DNA of 64,000 nucleotides from Roseovarius nitratireducens (GTDB lineage: Bacteria; Pseudomonadota; Alphaproteobacteria; Rhodobacterales; Rhodobacteraceae), in contig NZ_PDNI01000017.1 of assembly GCF_002925845.1 (NCBI RefSeq), forward strand, positions 124,001 through 188,000, written 5' to 3'. A program made the translations under genes and the position numbers. The notes below the pieces were generated by a model. That model searched no databases, had not been told where the DNA came from, and worked only from the letters and a program-made list of their open reading frames with translations. This document shows positions 62,771 through 64,000 of the stretch, in pieces. The first letter of the stretch is position 1, and the number at the start of each line of letters is the position of its first letter.

Positions 62771-64000
62771 ATGAACAAACCAGAAAACGTCACAGCCGCG
62801 GACTATGCTGTCCGCGACATCTCTCTGGCCGATTTCGGCCGCAAGGAACTCGACATCGCCGAGACCGAGATGCCGGGCCTGATGGCGCTCCGCGCGGACC
62901 ACGGCGAGGACAAGCCGCTCAAGGGCGCGCGGATCGCCGGCAGCCTGCACATGACCATTCAGACCGCCGTGCTGATCGAGACGCTGGTGGAGCTGGGCGC
63001 GAGCGTGCGCTGGGCGTCGTGCAACATCTTCTCCACCCAGGATCACGCCGCGGCGGCGATCGCCGAGGGCGGCACGCCGGTCTTTGCCATCAAGGGCGAA
63101 AGCCTCGAGGAATACTGGGATTACTGCGACCGGATCTTCCGGTTTCCCGAGGGTGGCGCCAACTTGATCCTCGACGATGGCGGCGATGCCACGCTCTATA
63201 TCCTGATGGGGGCCCGCGTCGAGGAGGGCGAGACCGACCTGATCGAGACGCCCACCTCGGAAGAGGAAGAGGCGCTATTCGCGCAGATTCGCAAACGCAT
63301 GGCCGAAAGCCCCGGCTGGTTCGTGAAGCAGCGCCACATGATCAAGGGTGTCTCGGAAGAGACCACCACCGGCGTGCACCGGCTCTACAAGATGATGGAG
63401 AAGGGGCACCTGCCGTTCCCGGCGATCAACGTCAATGACAGCGTCACCAAGTCGAAATTCGACAACAAGTATGGCTGCAAGGAAAGCCTCGTCGACGGCA
63501 TCCGCCGTGCCACCGACACGATGATGGCGGGCAAGGTTGCCGTCGTCTGCGGCTATGGCGATGTCGGCAAGGGGTCTGCCGCGAGCCTGCGCGGGGCCGG
63601 CGCGCGGGTCAAGGTGACCGAGGTCGATCCGATCTGCGCGCTTCAGGCGGCGATGGACGGCTTCGAGGTGACGGTGCTGGAAGACGTGGTCGACAGCGCC
63701 GACATCTTCATCACCACCACCGGCAACAAGGACGTGATCCGCATCGAGCACATGCGCGCGATGAAGGACATGGCGATCGTCGGCAATATTGGCCATTTCG
63801 ACAATGAAATTCAGGTGGCGACGCTCAAGAACCACAAGTGGACCAACATCAAGGACCAGGTGGACATGATCGAGATGCCCTCGGGCAACCGGATCATCCT
63901 GTTGTCGGAGGGGCGGCTTCTGAACCTCGGCAACGCCACCGGGCACCCGTCCTTCGTGATGTCGGCCTCGTTCACCAACCAGGTCCTGGCGCAGATCGAG
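62771..64000 (+). CDS. ahcY: S-adenosylhomocysteine hydrolase (3' end outside window)
   Basis: Splits S-adenosylhomocysteine, the inhibitory by-product of methylation, into adenosine and homocysteine. The 410 visible codons (of about 460) are open to the window edge. They include the substrate domain ([39 protein letters not shown]), [25 protein letters not shown] and the NAD-binding [20 protein letters not shown] near residue 259. As the last visible gene, it closes the methyl cycle begun by the upstream methyltransferase. Confidence 0.96.
   Translation, partial: MNKPENVTAADYAVRDISLADFGRKELDIAETEMPGLMALRADHGEDKPLKGARIAGSLHMTIQTAVLIETLVELGASVRWASCNIFSTQDHAAAAIAEGGTPVFAIKGESLEEYWDYCDRIFRFPEGGANLILDDGGDATLYILMGARVEEGETDLIETPTSEEEEALFAQIRKRMAESPGWFVKQRHMIKGVSEETTTGVHRLYKMMEKGHLPFPAINVNDSVTKSKFDNKYGCKESLVDGIRRATDTMMAGKVAVVCGYGDVGKGSAASLRGAGARVKVTEVDPICALQAAMDGFEVTVLEDVVDSADIFITTTGNKDVIRIEHMRAMKDMAIVGNIGHFDNEIQVATLKNHKWTNIKDQVDMIEMPSGNRIILLSEGRLLNLGNATGHPSFVMSASFTNQVLAQIE

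Overview
The window is GC-rich, densely packed chromosomal DNA of an alphaproteobacterium, most likely order Rhodobacterales (marine Roseobacter group). Three things point there: an E1-beta pyruvate dehydrogenase subunit with its own lipoyl domain, an IscR-like regulator with one C-terminal cysteine instead of the usual cysteine triad, and a LuxR-LuxI pair beside ordinary core genes. The assignment is inference from protein style and gene order.

Positions 1-48 kb are mostly core genome. In order they hold: pdhABC (minus strand, pdhC cut by the window edge) with an FtsB-like gene; an AidB-type acyl-CoA dehydrogenase and a MntP-like exporter; a secreted DsrE-like protein behind a perfect FNR-type site; pepA-holC; the overlapping outer-membrane operon lptF-lptG-lptD-surA-pdxA-rsmA; an IscR-like regulator divergent from a hydrolase; a 5'-truncated terC remnant; speD-speE; rplM-rpsI; a GNAT enzyme, a GST and trigger factor; luxR-luxI; rpsF-rpsR-rplI; a YceI protein; a gamma-glutamyl-polyamine-like cluster (two glutamine-synthetase-family ligases, a glutamine amidotransferase, a FAD oxidase and a DegT aminotransferase); an M48 protease, an EmrE-like pump, a Fur/Mur regulator with a cation exporter, and an EamA transporter; an aldo/keto reductase; the polyphosphate genes ppx and ppk with hda and a PerM-type protein; proS; and tRNA-Ala(CGC).

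After the tRNA (48-64 kb) the content looks more accessory: an orphan polytopic permease, a two-gene RND efflux system without an outer-membrane partner, and then the most striking locus. There, a fused glycine/sarcosine-dimethylglycine N-methyltransferase is followed on the same strand by metF, a methionine synthase split over two genes, metK and ahcY (cut by the edge). Together they would turn glycine into glycine betaine and regenerate every methyl donor consumed: SAH to homocysteine to methionine to SAM. It reads as a self-contained osmolyte-synthesis and SAM-recycling cassette.

The window also carries several small dispersed repeats: two copies of a structured element of about 105 bp (16.0 and 21.6 kb), and two loci (35.6-35.8 and 46.3-46.5 kb) where the same two short palindromic repeat families occur side by side in opposite order. 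Three clear intrinsic terminators, a strong rplM promoter and an identical TTTGATCAAA palindrome upstream of two genes of the polyamine-like cluster complete the regulatory picture.
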